From Rhizobium sp. LC145 (GTDB taxonomy: Bacteria > Pseudomonadota > Alphaproteobacteria > Rhizobiales > Rhizobiaceae), in contig NZ_LBHV01000004.1 of NCBI RefSeq assembly GCF_001005825.1, positions 558,001 to 622,000 of the forward strand: a DNA stretch of 64,000 nucleotides. Direction: 5' to 3'. Numbering within the stretch: the stretch's first letter is position 1; each line of letters opens with the position of its first letter. This document shows positions 7,738 through 17,492 of the stretch, in pieces. Below the pieces are notes generated by a model. It did no database searches and was not told the DNA's origin. It saw nothing but the letters and a program-made list of their open reading frames with translations. Both the position numbers and the translations under genes were made by a program.

Positions 7738-9107
7738 AGAGCTTCGACGCCATCATCATCGGTGCAGGCCAGGCGGGCCCGTCCCTTGCCGGCAGGCTCA
7801 CCGCCGCCGGCATGACCGTGGCGATCGTCGAGCGCACGTATATCGGCGGCACTTGCGTCAACACCGGCTGCATGCCCACCAAGGCGCTGGTTGCCAGCGC
7901 TTATGCCGCCCACATTGCCCGCCGCGCCGACGATTACGGTGTGGTGATCGAGGGCCCGGTCAAGGTCGACATGAAGAAGACCATGCAACGGTCGCATCAG
8001 GTGACGCTGAACGCCCGCAACAACAATGAAAACTGGCTGCGGGGCATGGAAGGATGCACGCTGATCCTCGGCCATGCCCGTTTCGAAAGCCGCAACACCA
8101 TCCGTGTCGGCGATGAGCTCCTGACCGCGCCGAAGATATTCCTGAACGTCGGCGGCAGAGCCGCCATTCCCGATTTTCCGGGGATCGACGACGTGCCTTA
8201 CCTCACCAATAGCTCGATCGTCCTTCTGGACCGGTTGCCCAGACACCTCGCCGTCATTGGCGGCAGCTATATCGGCCTGGAATTCGCACAGATGTACCGA
8301 CGCTTTGGCGCAGACGTCACCGTCGTGGAGAAGGGTCCGAGGCTGGTAGGACGCGAAGACGAAGATGTTTCGGAGGCGATCCGAGGCATTCTCGAAGCGG
8401 AAGGCATCAAAGTCCGCACTAATGCCGAATGCATCCGTTTTCGGCCGCACGAGGAAGGCGTTGCCGTCGGCGTGGATTGCACGGAAGGCGAGCCGGAAAT
8501 CATCGGCTCGGATGTCCTGCTCGCTGTCGGCCGACACCCGAACACCGGCGATCTTGGCCTGGACAAGGCTGGCGTGGAAACGGATCAGCGCGGCTATATC
8601 AAGGTCGGCGAAGATCTCTCCACCAATGTCGAAGGCATCTGGGCGCTTGGCGATTGCAATGGACGCGGCGCCTTCACCCACACCGCCTACAACGACTTCG
8701 AGATCATCGCGGCCAATCTGCTGGACGGGGAGAACCGCAAGGTTTCCGACCGATTGCTCGGTTATGCCCTCTATATCGACCCGCCGCTCGGCCGCGTGGG
8801 CATGACGGAGACCGAAGCGCGCAAGGCAGGCGGACAAGTGCTCGTCGGCAAGCGGCCGATGAGCCGTGTAGGCCGCGCCATCGAAAAGGGCGAGACACAA
8901 GGTTTCATGAAGATCGTCGCGGACGCTGAGACCCGCAAAATCCTCGGGGCGGCCATCCTCGGCACCGGCGGAGACGAAGCGATCCACGGCGTGCTCGACA
9001 TGATGAACGCGGGCGCGACCGTCGATGCGCTGCGCTGGGCGGTACCGATTCATCCCACCGTTTCGGAACTCTGGCCGACGGTGATCCTGGAGATGCAACC
9101 GGCTTAA
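7734..9107 (+). CDS. FAD-dependent pyridine nucleotide-disulfide oxidoreductase (mercuric reductase/lipoamide dehydrogenase family)
   Basis: The 457-residue flavoprotein has an N-terminal FAD site (IIIGAGQAGPSLAGRL), the redox-active disulfide in GGTCVNTGCMPTKAL, an NAD(P) site (AVIGGSYIGLEFAQMYRRFG), the second FAD motif (GIWALGDCNGRGAFTHTAYNDFE) and the dimer domain with the active-site His in PIHPTVSELWP. All catalytic parts of a class I disulfide reductase are present. It lacks the N-terminal metal-binding domain and C-terminal Cys pair of true mercuric reductases, and it is not near pyruvate dehydrogenase genes. A general thiol or quinone reductase role is likely, but the substrate is unknown. 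Confidence 0.85.
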   Translation: MKSFDAIIIGAGQAGPSLAGRLTAAGMTVAIVERTYIGGTCVNTGCMPTKALVASAYAAHIARRADDYGVVIEGPVKVDMKKTMQRSHQVTLNARNNNENWLRGMEGCTLILGHARFESRNTIRVGDELLTAPKIFLNVGGRAAIPDFPGIDDVPYLTNSSIVLLDRLPRHLAVIGGSYIGLEFAQMYRRFGADVTVVEKGPRLVGREDEDVSEAIRGILEAEGIKVRTNAECIRFRPHEEGVAVGVDCTEGEPEIIGSDVLLAVGRHPNTGDLGLDKAGVETDQRGYIKVGEDLSTNVEGIWALGDCNGRGAFTHTAYNDFEIIAANLLDGENRKVSDRLLGYALYIDPPLGRVGMTETEARKAGGQVLVGKRPMSRVGRAIEKGETQGFMKIVADAETRKILGAAILGTGGDEAIHGVLDMMNAGATVDALRWAVPIHPTVSELWPTVILEMQPA

Positions 9108-9209
9108 CCTTGCGTTTACCGCGTGTCGCTTTTCACAACCTTCTTAACAGGCCGAGCAAGGTTTTTCCCTTATGAACGGAGTTGATGTCCCTGTTCATGA
9201 TGGAAACAG

Positions 9210-11177
9210 ATGTGCGGTTTTGCTGGCTTCTTCGGTGACATATCGGCTCCGGGCGGCCCGGAGGCCCTTTTGTCCTCCATGGCGCGCGCGATCGCCCATC
9301 GCGGTCCCGATGGTCAGGGCGTATTCGCCGCGCCGGGCATCGGATTGGCGCATGTCCGCTTGTCGATCGTCGGCCTCGCCGATGGCCAGCAGCCGATGTC
9401 CAATCCTGAAGGCAACATCACGATCGCCTTCAACGGCGAAATCTTCAACTATGTGGAATTGCGCGAGGAGCTGAAGGCGCGCGGCATCCGCTTCCGCACC
9501 GGCAGCGATACCGAGGTCCTTCTGCAGCTCTACGCGATCTATGGAGACGAGTGCCTCGACCGGCTCAACGGCGACTTCTCCTTCGCGATCTGGGATGCCC
9601 GCAGGCGCCGCATCCTACTTGCCCGCGACCGCATGGGCGTGCGCCCTCTCTTCTACGCCGAGAAGAACGGCACGCTTTATTTCGCCTCCGAGGTGAAGGC
9701 GCTGTTGGAAGTGCCGGGCATAGAGGCTGAGCTTGATCCCATCGCGCTCGACCAGATTTTCACCCTCTGGGCACCCATTGCGCCACGCACTGCCTTCAAG
9801 GACATCTTCGAGCTGGAGCCGGGAGGATATATCACGATCGAGAACGGCCGGATGAATGTCCGGACCTACTGGTCGCTCGATTTTCCCGATGCAAATGATG
9901 TCGATCCAAGCGCGAACCAATCCGCAAAAGAGGAAGAACTCCGGGCGCTGCTGACGGACGCGACGCGGCTGCGCATGCGGGCCGATGTGCCGATCGGCGC
10001 CTATCTTTCGGGCGGTCTCGATTCATCGCTGATCGCAGCGCTGGCCGCACCCATGGCGCCCTCCGGCCTCAACACCTTTTCCGTGACGTTCGACAGCGAG
10101 GAACACGACGAAAGCCGCTTCCAGATGGAGATGGCGAAGGCACTCGGCACCAACCACCGCTCGATCCCCTGCCTTGCAGGCGATATCGCCGAAAGCTTCC
10201 CCGAAGTGATCCGTTTCACCGAGCGGCCGGTGCTGCGCACCGCACCGGCGCCCCTCTATCGTCTCTCCGGTCTCGTTCGGGACGCGGGCATGAAAGTGGT
10301 GCTGACGGGTGAAGGCGCCGACGAGGTTTTTGCCGGATACGATATCTTCCGCGAGGCGCGGGTCCGCCGCTTCTGCGCCCGCCAGCCGAGCTCGACGATC
10401 CGGCCGCACCTGTTCCGCAAGCTCTACCCCTATATTCCGGGGCTGAAACAGCAATCTCCCGAATACCTCTCCGCCTTCTTCGGCGCCGGCGACGAGCGGA
10501 GCGACGATCCGCTCTTTTCGCATCGCCCGCGGTTCCGCAGCACCTCGGCGGCCAAGATTTTCTATTCGGAAGATCTGCGATCCACGCTCGGCGAGTACGA
10601 TGCGGCCGAAGAGCTCGCCTCGCGCCTTCCCTCCACCTTCCGCCGCTGGCACCCGCTGCATCAGGCGCAATATCTCGAAAGCCGTTTCCTGCTGCCGGGC
10701 TATATTCTCTCCAGCCAGGGAGACCGCATGGCCATGGCGCATGGCATCGAAGGCCGTTTTCCCTTCCTCGATCACCGCCTCGTGGAATTCGCAAGCCGGC
10801 TGCCGCCCGGCATGAAGCTCAAGGGCCTGGAGGAGAAGCATATCCTGCGCCGCGTCGCCAAGGATCTTCTGCCCGATCTCATCAGCCGCCGCCCCAAGCA
10901 GCCCTATCGCGCCCCGGACAGCCGTTCCTTCACCGGCGGAAGCGAGCGGGGCTATGTCGCGGAAATGCTGTCGGAGGCGGAAATCGGAGGCGGCGGTCTC
11001 TTCAACGCCCGCGCGGTATCGAAGCTTCACCGAAAATGCAGCACCCAGCCGGTCTCCGGCTTTCGCGACAACGCCGCCTTCGTCGGCATCCTCTCGACCC
11101 AGCTCTGGCTGCGGAATTTCTCGGCCGCAAGGCAGCGGACCGAAACCCGCGTGCTGGCCGCGCAAGGCAGGGGATAG
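9210..11177 (+). CDS. Asparagine synthase (glutamine-hydrolysing) family amidotransferase of the polysaccharide cluster
   Basis: The 655-residue protein begins MCGFAGFFGD, exposing the catalytic Cys2 of an N-terminal nucleophile glutaminase after Met removal. It continues with GDFSFAIWD and the ATP-pyrophosphatase P-loop SGGLDSS at about residue 267. Family chemistry is transfer of glutamine ammonia to an AMP-activated carboxylate. Members inside polysaccharide clusters often amidate sugar carboxyl groups rather than make free asparagine. Here it is first in a run of surface-polysaccharide genes, 4 nt upstream of the flippase, so modification of a uronic acid in the polymer is the favoured inference. 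Confidence 0.85.
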   Translation: MCGFAGFFGDISAPGGPEALLSSMARAIAHRGPDGQGVFAAPGIGLAHVRLSIVGLADGQQPMSNPEGNITIAFNGEIFNYVELREELKARGIRFRTGSDTEVLLQLYAIYGDECLDRLNGDFSFAIWDARRRRILLARDRMGVRPLFYAEKNGTLYFASEVKALLEVPGIEAELDPIALDQIFTLWAPIAPRTAFKDIFELEPGGYITIENGRMNVRTYWSLDFPDANDVDPSANQSAKEEELRALLTDATRLRMRADVPIGAYLSGGLDSSLIAALAAPMAPSGLNTFSVTFDSEEHDESRFQMEMAKALGTNHRSIPCLAGDIAESFPEVIRFTERPVLRTAPAPLYRLSGLVRDAGMKVVLTGEGADEVFAGYDIFREARVRRFCARQPSSTIRPHLFRKLYPYIPGLKQQSPEYLSAFFGAGDERSDDPLFSHRPRFRSTSAAKIFYSEDLRSTLGEYDAAEELASRLPSTFRRWHPLHQAQYLESRFLLPGYILSSQGDRMAMAHGIEGRFPFLDHRLVEFASRLPPGMKLKGLEEKHILRRVAKDLLPDLISRRPKQPYRAPDSRSFTGGSERGYVAEMLSEAEIGGGGLFNARAVSKLHRKCSTQPVSGFRDNAAFVGILSTQLWLRNFSAARQRTETRVLAAQGRG

Positions 11178-11181
11178 ACCG

Positions 11182-12492
11182 ATGCCAGGCCGCCCGTCCA
11201 AAATCCAAAGCTACCGCGCCATGCTGCCGATGGTGATGTCCTATGCCGCGTCCGGCACCAGCCTCATCATCAGTTCGGTCGCGCAGCTCGTCACCTTCGC
11301 GGTGCTGGCGCGTTCCCTCGGCGTCCACGAATTCAGCCTCTTCGTGGCGATAACGGCGGTTTCCAACATCGCCCTGCACCTGTGCGGGCTCGGCGCGACC
11401 GAATGCCTGGTGAGGCGCGTTGCCCGCGATCATGCCATGTATCCGGCCATGCTGGGGCATAACATCATCCTGACCTCGATCAGCGGGCTCCTGCTCCTCG
11501 TGGTCGGCGCGATCGTCCTGCCCTTCTTCTTCGATGTCGATCCCGATCCGGTCGCCAATGCCGCGATGATAACCGTGATGCTCGTCACCAACATCGTCCT
11601 GGTGCGCGCGATCCTGTTCTGCGAGCAGGTATTCATCGCCTTTTCCGATTTCGCCACGGCCAACAAAGTGGTGGTGGGCTTCGCGCTGGTTCGGACCGCT
11701 GCGGCGGTTCTTGCCTGCCTGGTCTTTGGTGTATCGACACTGGAAGGCTGGATCGCCTGGCAATTCGCCGCCCACCTGCTGTTCTTCCTCGCCTGCATTG
11801 CAGCGGTTCGCCGGCTGGGAGTCCCGAAATACGGCATCGTCCGCGAGGAACTGCGGCTCGGTCTTTTCTTCAGCATCCCGTTCATCCTGAAGGCCGCCCG
11901 CCAGAATGCCGACCTCCTGGTCCTGAGCCTCGTGGCGAGCGCCGAGATCGTCGCCAGCTACAGCGTGGCCCGCCGCATCATCGAAAGCAGCTATCTCTCC
12001 GTCGATGCCCTGAACCGGATCGTCTATCCTGGAACGGCAAGGGCCAGCGTCGGCGGCCTTCATCATGCCAGAGAGCGGGTTACGAAGATCTTTGCCATCG
12101 CCCTTGCGATCAGCATTGCCGCCGCCGCCGCAGTCTTCGTGCTGGCACCTGTCCTTCCATACCTGTTCGGGCACGAATACACCTCGCTGGTGACCTTCGT
12201 ACGTGACCTCTGCTGGGTGCTGGTTCCGGTTTCCGGCTGGGCGATCGCCGTCGAGGCGCTGGGGGCATCCGGCCACCAGGGCGCGCGCGCCTCCGTGCTC
12301 GGGGTCGGAAGCCTGCTCGGCGCCATCCTCGCCGCCTGGGCCACGTGGTATGCCCCGCCGATCGGCACTTTCGTCTCCTATTACGTCATCGAGACCGCCA
12401 TGGCGATTGCCGCCTGGGCAGTCTACCTGCGGATCGTCCGGCAGGATGGCAAGCGGGAAACCCTCGTTACGGCGGGAGGGGCGGCCGAATGA
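11182..12492 (+). CDS. Polysaccharide flippase (Wzx/MOP-type membrane protein)
   Basis: This 436-residue protein has roughly 12 hydrophobic segments spaced through its length. The opening SGTSLIISSVAQLVTFAVLARSLGVHEFSLF resembles the first two helices of MOP-superfamily oligosaccharide flippases. Such proteins move lipid-linked repeat units across the inner membrane. The frame is open upstream, but the ATG at 11182 follows the stop of the previous gene by 4 nt and gives a normal N-terminus. The stop overlaps the following start codon (ATGA). Confidence 0.75.
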   Translation: MPGRPSKIQSYRAMLPMVMSYAASGTSLIISSVAQLVTFAVLARSLGVHEFSLFVAITAVSNIALHLCGLGATECLVRRVARDHAMYPAMLGHNIILTSISGLLLLVVGAIVLPFFFDVDPDPVANAAMITVMLVTNIVLVRAILFCEQVFIAFSDFATANKVVVGFALVRTAAAVLACLVFGVSTLEGWIAWQFAAHLLFFLACIAAVRRLGVPKYGIVREELRLGLFFSIPFILKAARQNADLLVLSLVASAEIVASYSVARRIIESSYLSVDALNRIVYPGTARASVGGLHHARERVTKIFAIALAISIAAAAAVFVLAPVLPYLFGHEYTSLVTFVRDLCWVLVPVSGWAIAVEALGASGHQGARASVLGVGSLLGAILAAWATWYAPPIGTFVSYYVIETAMAIAAWAVYLRIVRQDGKRETLVTAGGAAE

Positions 12493-13646
12493 ATCAAAGC
12501 CTCGACAAGATGCCCCTGCTAGACAACACCTCCCTTGCCTCTCTCCATGCACAGCCCCGCAGCGTGCGCGCCATGGAGGCGGGTGATCTTCAGACGGTTG
12601 GGCGGCTGTTCAACAAGGCCTTCCGCAACAAGGTCCAGGAGCCCGGCGGGGATCTGCTCGACTATCTCGACCAGGTCTTCCTGAAACCTCCCGGCTATTC
12701 GCCGGAGCTGGGAAGCATCGTCCACGAAAACAGCAAGGGGCAGATCGATAGCGCATTGCTCGCCATGCCCATGGCCTTCGACATCGGCGGGCGGAGGATT
12801 GCCGCCCGGCTGCTCTGCGCCTTCATGGCGGATGGCCGATCAGGGCTGGTGGGTGCGGCGCAGCTTACCCGCGCGATACGATTGTCTCAGCCCGATCTCT
12901 GCTTCTCCGACAATGCCTCGCCCGCCAGTGCCGATCATTGGGGGGCCGCCGGCGGCATGATGCTGCCCATCCAGAGCCTCGAATGGCAGCGTATCTTCAG
13001 GCCCTCCCGGGCCGGCTTGCGGGAGCTTCAGACGAAACTCCCCTCATCCCGACATCTACCCCTCGGACCATTGCTTGGAGGTATCGACTCCCTTGCGAGG
13101 CGTTATTTCAAGGCCTTTACGCCGCCAATTCCGAAGGGGCTGGTTTCACAAGCGGCAAGTCTGGATGAATTCTTCGCGCATTCCCGGAAGATGACGGAAC
13201 GCTTCTTCATCCGCCCGGCATGGTCGCGCGACGACCTGGCATGGCTGATGGAGACCGCATCCCTCAACAGGACGCTCGGCAACCTCCAGTGCCGCACCAT
13301 ATTCGATGCGAAGGGTGAGACGGTCGGCTGCTATCTCTTCTTCGGCCAGCAAGGGGGATGGGCGCATGTCCTCAACATACTGTGCCTCGAAGATCGGGAA
13401 TTCGATGTCGTCGGCCAGATGTTCGCCGATCTCGATGCGAACGGTTATGCGGCCGCCCATGGCATGGCGCAGCCCTTCCTGATGAATGCGCTGATGCGCC
13501 AGCGGCAGATGAGTTTCCGGCATCGCGGCTATTTCTGCATGCTGACGCGCCATCGCGAAGTAAACGAAGCAGCCATTCGCCACGATATCTTCGTCGGCGG
13601 TCTGGCTTCCGAAAGCTGGAGCCGGTTGTTGACCGATTTCCGATAG
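12489..13646 (+). CDS. Putative GNAT-type acyltransferase in the polysaccharide cluster
   Basis: The 385-residue soluble protein is weakly recognisable. RSVRAMEAGDLQTVGRLFNKAF near the start and GETVGCYLFFGQQGG later resemble strand-helix elements of GNAT acyltransferases, possibly two tandem GNAT-like halves. No signal peptide or membrane segment is seen. It is translationally coupled to the flippase gene by a 4-nt overlap. A plausible job is acylation of a sugar or lipid-linked repeat unit, but this rests on context and a faint motif. The ATG at 12489 was chosen over longer readings that run into the flippase. Confidence 0.5.
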   Translation: MNQSLDKMPLLDNTSLASLHAQPRSVRAMEAGDLQTVGRLFNKAFRNKVQEPGGDLLDYLDQVFLKPPGYSPELGSIVHENSKGQIDSALLAMPMAFDIGGRRIAARLLCAFMADGRSGLVGAAQLTRAIRLSQPDLCFSDNASPASADHWGAAGGMMLPIQSLEWQRIFRPSRAGLRELQTKLPSSRHLPLGPLLGGIDSLARRYFKAFTPPIPKGLVSQAASLDEFFAHSRKMTERFFIRPAWSRDDLAWLMETASLNRTLGNLQCRTIFDAKGETVGCYLFFGQQGGWAHVLNILCLEDREFDVVGQMFADLDANGYAAAHGMAQPFLMNALMRQRQMSFRHRGYFCMLTRHREVNEAAIRHDIFVGGLASESWSRLLTDFR

Positions 13647-13756
13647 ATCAGAGCTATCGGATTAACCCGATATTCATGCGGCCCATCTAGTTATCCATGA
13701 GAATGCCTGGTGAACCAAGGTCTCTCCGTGCAGGGACGGCGCGGGTGGAGGTGTCA

Positions 13757-15385
13757 ATGTACCGGCCGAAGGAGCCTGAAAACCGACGACCGGTTCAATC
13801 CGATGGGATGACCGGCCGCAGGACCGGCATGTCCCGGGTGGGCTCCCTCCTCGACCGTATGGACGAAGCCGAGAGCCACAATGCTCCTCCGGAAAACTAT
13901 CGGCGATTGGCGCCTTCCGAACCCGCCGTTCGGGAACCGCCGGAGCCTCCCCGTCCGGAACCCGAAAAATCGACGCTGGAGCGCAGCCTGAACGCGCAGT
14001 TTCTCAGCCTGACCGAGATCGGCCCGGCGGATATCCTGCTCTGGCTGCGTGACGGTATCAAATGGATCGTGCTTGCCGTCATCATCGGTGTGATTGCGGC
14101 GCTGGCCTACGCATTGACGGCGACGCCGCGGTACACGGCCTATACCGATCTCATCGTCGATCCGGCAAACCTCAACGTCGTTTCCGACGATGTGTTCGCC
14201 TCCAGTTCGCAGCGGGATTCGCAGCTCCTCGAAGTGGAAAGCAAGCTTCGCGTGCTGACCTCGGGCAATGTGCTGCGCCATGTCATCACCGAACTCGATC
14301 TCGCGAACGATCCGGAGTTCAACAAGCCGAGCCTCCTCGACCCGCTCATGCGCCTGATTTCCGGTCCTCAGCCCGAAGGCGACAGGGAACTCGGCATCCT
14401 GCGGGCGTTGAGCGAACGCGTGAGCGCGCAGCGCGAGGAACGTTCCTTCGTGGTCTCCCTCGGGGTCTGGACGGAAGACCCGGCAAAATCGGTCAAGTTG
14501 GCGGATGCCATCGTGCGTGCCTTCGAAACCGAACTTTTCCAATCGACAGCGGAAAGTGCCGGCCGCGTCGCCGCCGGCCTCACCTCGCGGCTCGATGAGC
14601 TGCGTGCTGCCGTGACCCAGGCGGAAGAACGCGTGGAGCAATTCAAGCGGGACAACAAGCTGCAATTGAATGCGGGCGAATTGGCAAGCAGCCGTATTTC
14701 GAGCGCGCTGGACACCCAGGTTCTCGATGCGCAGCAGCGGTTGATCCAGGCCGAAGCCCGCTACGAGCAGATGCAAAACGCCGTCGCGAGCCGCCGCGCG
14801 GCGACCGACACGGTCTTCGACTCGCCCGCAATGGCCAATCTTCGCACCAGCTACGCCACGCTGCAGCAGCAGATCGGCTCTCTTTCATTGACCTATGGTG
14901 CACGGCACCCTCGCCTGATCTCCCTGCAATCCGAGCAGGCCGCGCTTGATAGAGCCATCGGCGACGAGGCCGGCCGTATCCTGCGATCGGCGAAGACGGA
15001 TGTGGACCAGGCCCGCTCTACGCTGGACGAACTCCGCCGCAGAGCCGATGCCGAGCGCAGCACCGTCTTCACCAACAGCGATGCCCAGGTGCGGCTGCGG
15101 GAGCTGGAACGCGACGCCCAGGCGAAGGCCGCCGTATACGAAACCTATCTCGGCCGCACGCACCAGATCACCGAACGGCAGCAGATCGATGCCACCAATG
15201 TCCGGGTAATCTCGCCGGCAGTGCCGCCGAAGGCCAAGAGCTGGCCGCCGCGCACGGTGATCCTTCTCGCCGCCGGCGCGGTGGCGGGAACCGCGCTCGG
15301 CATCGGCCTTGCGATTGCGCTCGGCCTGCTGCGCCATCTCGATGACGCACGCCGCAGGCTTTCCTATCCGCACAGGTATGCGTGA
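13757..15385 (+). CDS. Wzz/GumC-type polysaccharide copolymerase without kinase domain
   Basis: This 542-residue protein has a proline-rich cytoplasmic N-terminus of about 100 residues and a first membrane helix (WIVLAVIIGVIAALAYALTA). A long periplasmic coiled-coil domain follows, with the Wzz-typical ATPRYTAYTDLIVDP, and the C-terminal helix is ILLAAGAVAGTALGIGLAIA. It controls chain length and export in Wzx/Wzy systems. No Walker A or tyrosine-rich tail follows the second helix, so the BY-kinase domain present in ExoP/Wzc is missing and no separate kinase gene is nearby. GGAGG 5 nt before 13757 sets the start, although the frame is open to 13697. Confidence 0.85.
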   Translation: MYRPKEPENRRPVQSDGMTGRRTGMSRVGSLLDRMDEAESHNAPPENYRRLAPSEPAVREPPEPPRPEPEKSTLERSLNAQFLSLTEIGPADILLWLRDGIKWIVLAVIIGVIAALAYALTATPRYTAYTDLIVDPANLNVVSDDVFASSSQRDSQLLEVESKLRVLTSGNVLRHVITELDLANDPEFNKPSLLDPLMRLISGPQPEGDRELGILRALSERVSAQREERSFVVSLGVWTEDPAKSVKLADAIVRAFETELFQSTAESAGRVAAGLTSRLDELRAAVTQAEERVEQFKRDNKLQLNAGELASSRISSALDTQVLDAQQRLIQAEARYEQMQNAVASRRAATDTVFDSPAMANLRTSYATLQQQIGSLSLTYGARHPRLISLQSEQAALDRAIGDEAGRILRSAKTDVDQARSTLDELRRRADAERSTVFTNSDAQVRLRELERDAQAKAAVYETYLGRTHQITERQQIDATNVRVISPAVPPKAKSWPPRTVILLAAGAVAGTALGIGLAIALGLLRHLDDARRRLSYPHRYA

Positions 15386-15397
15386 GGGGAGCGTGCC

Positions 15398-16726
15398 ATG
15401 CGATCCCCGACAGCCGAAGCCATAGCCCCCGTCACCCTGGACAGGAACGTTTTCGGCGTCACGCTGTTCATGGCCGTCTTCCTGTTCTTCTGGGTCACCA
15501 CCGATCCTTACGTGGATCTCACCGGTGCCGCGACGCTCGATCCTTCTGCGGGGGCCTCGAACCGGCTCAACCAGATCGCAACGCTGCTGATCTTCGGCGG
15601 CATGCTGCTCTACGGCTTCCTGCACCCACTGCGCTCGATCATCCTGCAGCCCCGCTGGCTGCTTGCCGCCATCTTCGGCTGGTTCCTGTTCACGGCGCTT
15701 CTTTCCAACCACCCTACTCTTGGGATCAAAGCGTTGATCCTCGGGATCATCGTGCCCATCAACGCGAGCATTTTTCTGCTGCTGCCCTCCTCCGAGAGAC
15801 AGTTTGCGAAGCTGCTCGCAATCGGCACGTTGATCATGCTGGGTTTCGCCTATTTCGGCGTGGTCTTCCGTCCCGATGTTTCGATCCACCAGGCCTCGGA
15901 ATTGCGCGAGCCGATGAATGCCGGCTTCTGGCGGGGGCACTTCACGCATAAGAACGGTGCGGCAGGGGCCATGGTCATCGGAGCCTTCTTCGGCTTTTAC
16001 GTGATGTCGGTCTGGTCGCGCATGATCGGACTGGTGATCGTGGCACTGTCGTGCTTCTTTCTCGTCCATACGGGCGGCAAGTCGGCATCCGCCATGCTGC
16101 CGGCGGTCCTGGTTCTTGCTTGGCTGTTCGAGCGGTTTCGCAGCCTGCGCATCCCTATCGCCGTTGGAGGCGTCGCCGCCTTCAACCTGCTGGCGGTGGG
16201 AGCGGCCGTCATTGCGCCCTTCCGCGAATTCGTCACCGGCCTCGGCATCGATGCGACCTTTACGAACCGCTCGGATATCTGGCGGTTCGCCTTTTCTGCA
16301 ATTTCCGAAAACCCGATCACCGGCTACGGATTGAAGGCCTTCTGGCAGACGCGGGAACTCGTCTATAGCGGCGGCTCCGTCGAAACCTGGGCAGTAGAGG
16401 CCTTTAACGGCCATAATGCCTATCTCGACATGCTGCTGCAGACGGGCATTCCGGGCCTCGTCCTCACCCTGATCTTCGTCCTTTTCCTGCCGTTGCGCGA
16501 TCTCAACCGTGCCGATGGCGGCGGCGCCCATTCGAACGTGACGCGGCTCTTCGTCCGCATATGGCTCTACACGCTCTTCAATGCGGGATTGGAAAGCATC
16601 TTTTTCGAAAGCGGCAGCCTGCTCTGGTTCACCTTCGTCGTCGCCCTCTATGGATTCCGGCTGCGTTCGCAGAACCTCGTCAGCGAGCCGCAAGGGGCAC
16701 GGGAGGGGAACTTTGCTCATGGCTGA
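15398..16726 (+). CDS. O-antigen polymerase/ligase-like (Wzy) membrane protein
   Basis: The protein has 442 residues and about ten hydrophobic segments. The periplasmic loop carries GHFTHKNGAAGAMVIG and a later FNGHNAYLDMLLQTGIPGL; the (G)HNxYL pattern is diagnostic of Wzy/WaaL/ExoQ enzymes. It should join lipid-linked repeat units at the periplasmic face. A GAGGGGAG ribosome site precedes the ATG. It follows the copolymerase gene by 12 nt and overlaps the deacetylase gene by 8 nt, consistent with one operon. Confidence 0.85.
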   Translation: MRSPTAEAIAPVTLDRNVFGVTLFMAVFLFFWVTTDPYVDLTGAATLDPSAGASNRLNQIATLLIFGGMLLYGFLHPLRSIILQPRWLLAAIFGWFLFTALLSNHPTLGIKALILGIIVPINASIFLLLPSSERQFAKLLAIGTLIMLGFAYFGVVFRPDVSIHQASELREPMNAGFWRGHFTHKNGAAGAMVIGAFFGFYVMSVWSRMIGLVIVALSCFFLVHTGGKSASAMLPAVLVLAWLFERFRSLRIPIAVGGVAAFNLLAVGAAVIAPFREFVTGLGIDATFTNRSDIWRFAFSAISENPITGYGLKAFWQTRELVYSGGSVETWAVEAFNGHNAYLDMLLQTGIPGLVLTLIFVLFLPLRDLNRADGGGAHSNVTRLFVRIWLYTLFNAGLESIFFESGSLLWFTFVVALYGFRLRSQNLVSEPQGAREGNFAHG

Positions 16727-17492
16727 TCCGACGACGACCGTAGACCACCTGATCGACCGGATCGGCAACCGCCTGATCTGGGAGATCGCGTCGAAGAGAC
16801 GCCGGGTCGAAACGCAAGTGCCGCTCGTCTCCTTCACCTTCGACGACGTTCCCGATACTGCCCTGACGCATGGTGCGGGCATTCTGGAGAAATACGCGGC
16901 GCGAGGCACCTTCTATATCTCAGGCGGGCTTGCCGGCTCGGTGGAGCCGCGCCGCAGGCTGATCGATGCCGAAGGCTGCACGGAGCTTTTCCGTCGCGGC
17001 CACGAAATCGGGTGCCACACCTTCTCCCACAACCGCATCCGCAAGTTTGGCCGCGACCTCGGAGCAGATCTGGATCGAAGCGCCCGTTTTCTGCGCGAGA
17101 TCGGCATCACCCGCCCGGCGACCAATTTCGCCTTTCCCTACAACGCCGCCTGGCCGCTGGCACGAAACACCCTGGCGGATCGGTTCGAGACATGCCGAGG
17201 TGCCGGCGAAGCGATAAACCGTGGCCTTGTCGACCCCCTGATGCTCAAAGCCGTGGAAATCCGCCAACCGGAGGATCATGCACTCGACCTCACCGGCTGG
17301 ATCGACGATGTCGCGACCGATCCCGGCTGGCTGATCTTCTTCACCCACGATATCGCCGAAGAGCCGACACCCTACGGCTGCACCCCGGCGACCTTCGATC
17401 ATCTCGTCCGCCATTGTATCGAAAAGGGCTGTCGGATCGTCACCGTCGAGGCGGCGGTGCGCGAACTCGGTTGGAAGGCAGACGCGAGATGA
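16719..17492 (+). CDS. Polysaccharide deacetylase (NodB-homology, CE4-like)
   Basis: The 257-residue protein has the CE4 core: SFTFDDVPDTA supplies the catalytic and metal-binding Asp pair, HEIGCHTFSH the two metal-binding His, and FAFPYN the third motif. WLIFFTHDI near the end matches motif 5. Such enzymes remove N- or O-acetyl groups from sugars. No signal peptide is visible, so it may act in the cytoplasm on the lipid-linked unit. GGAGGGGAA precedes the ATG at 16719, which lies within the end of the polymerase gene. Confidence 0.85.
   Translation: MADPTTTVDHLIDRIGNRLIWEIASKRRRVETQVPLVSFTFDDVPDTALTHGAGILEKYAARGTFYISGGLAGSVEPRRRLIDAEGCTELFRRGHEIGCHTFSHNRIRKFGRDLGADLDRSARFLREIGITRPATNFAFPYNAAWPLARNTLADRFETCRGAGEAINRGLVDPLMLKAVEIRQPEDHALDLTGWIDDVATDPGWLIFFTHDIAEEPTPYGCTPATFDHLVRHCIEKGCRIVTVEAAVRELGWKADAR

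Noticed and set aside
7449..9098. 549-codon minus-strand frame across the disulfide oxidoreductase
   Set aside because: Shadow of a gene with complete FAD, NAD and disulfide motifs.
7734..9107. Mercury-resistance (merA) assignment
   Set aside because: The protein lacks the N-terminal metal-binding domain and C-terminal Cys pair of MerA, and no mer genes are near.
11002..12552. 516-codon minus-strand frame across the flippase gene
   Set aside because: Its composition is that of an antisense shadow; the plus strand encodes a well-formed multi-helix flippase with overlapping neighbours.
14885..16909. 674-codon minus-strand frame over the Wzz/Wzy genes
   Set aside because: Highly charged low-complexity antisense of two recognisable polysaccharide genes.
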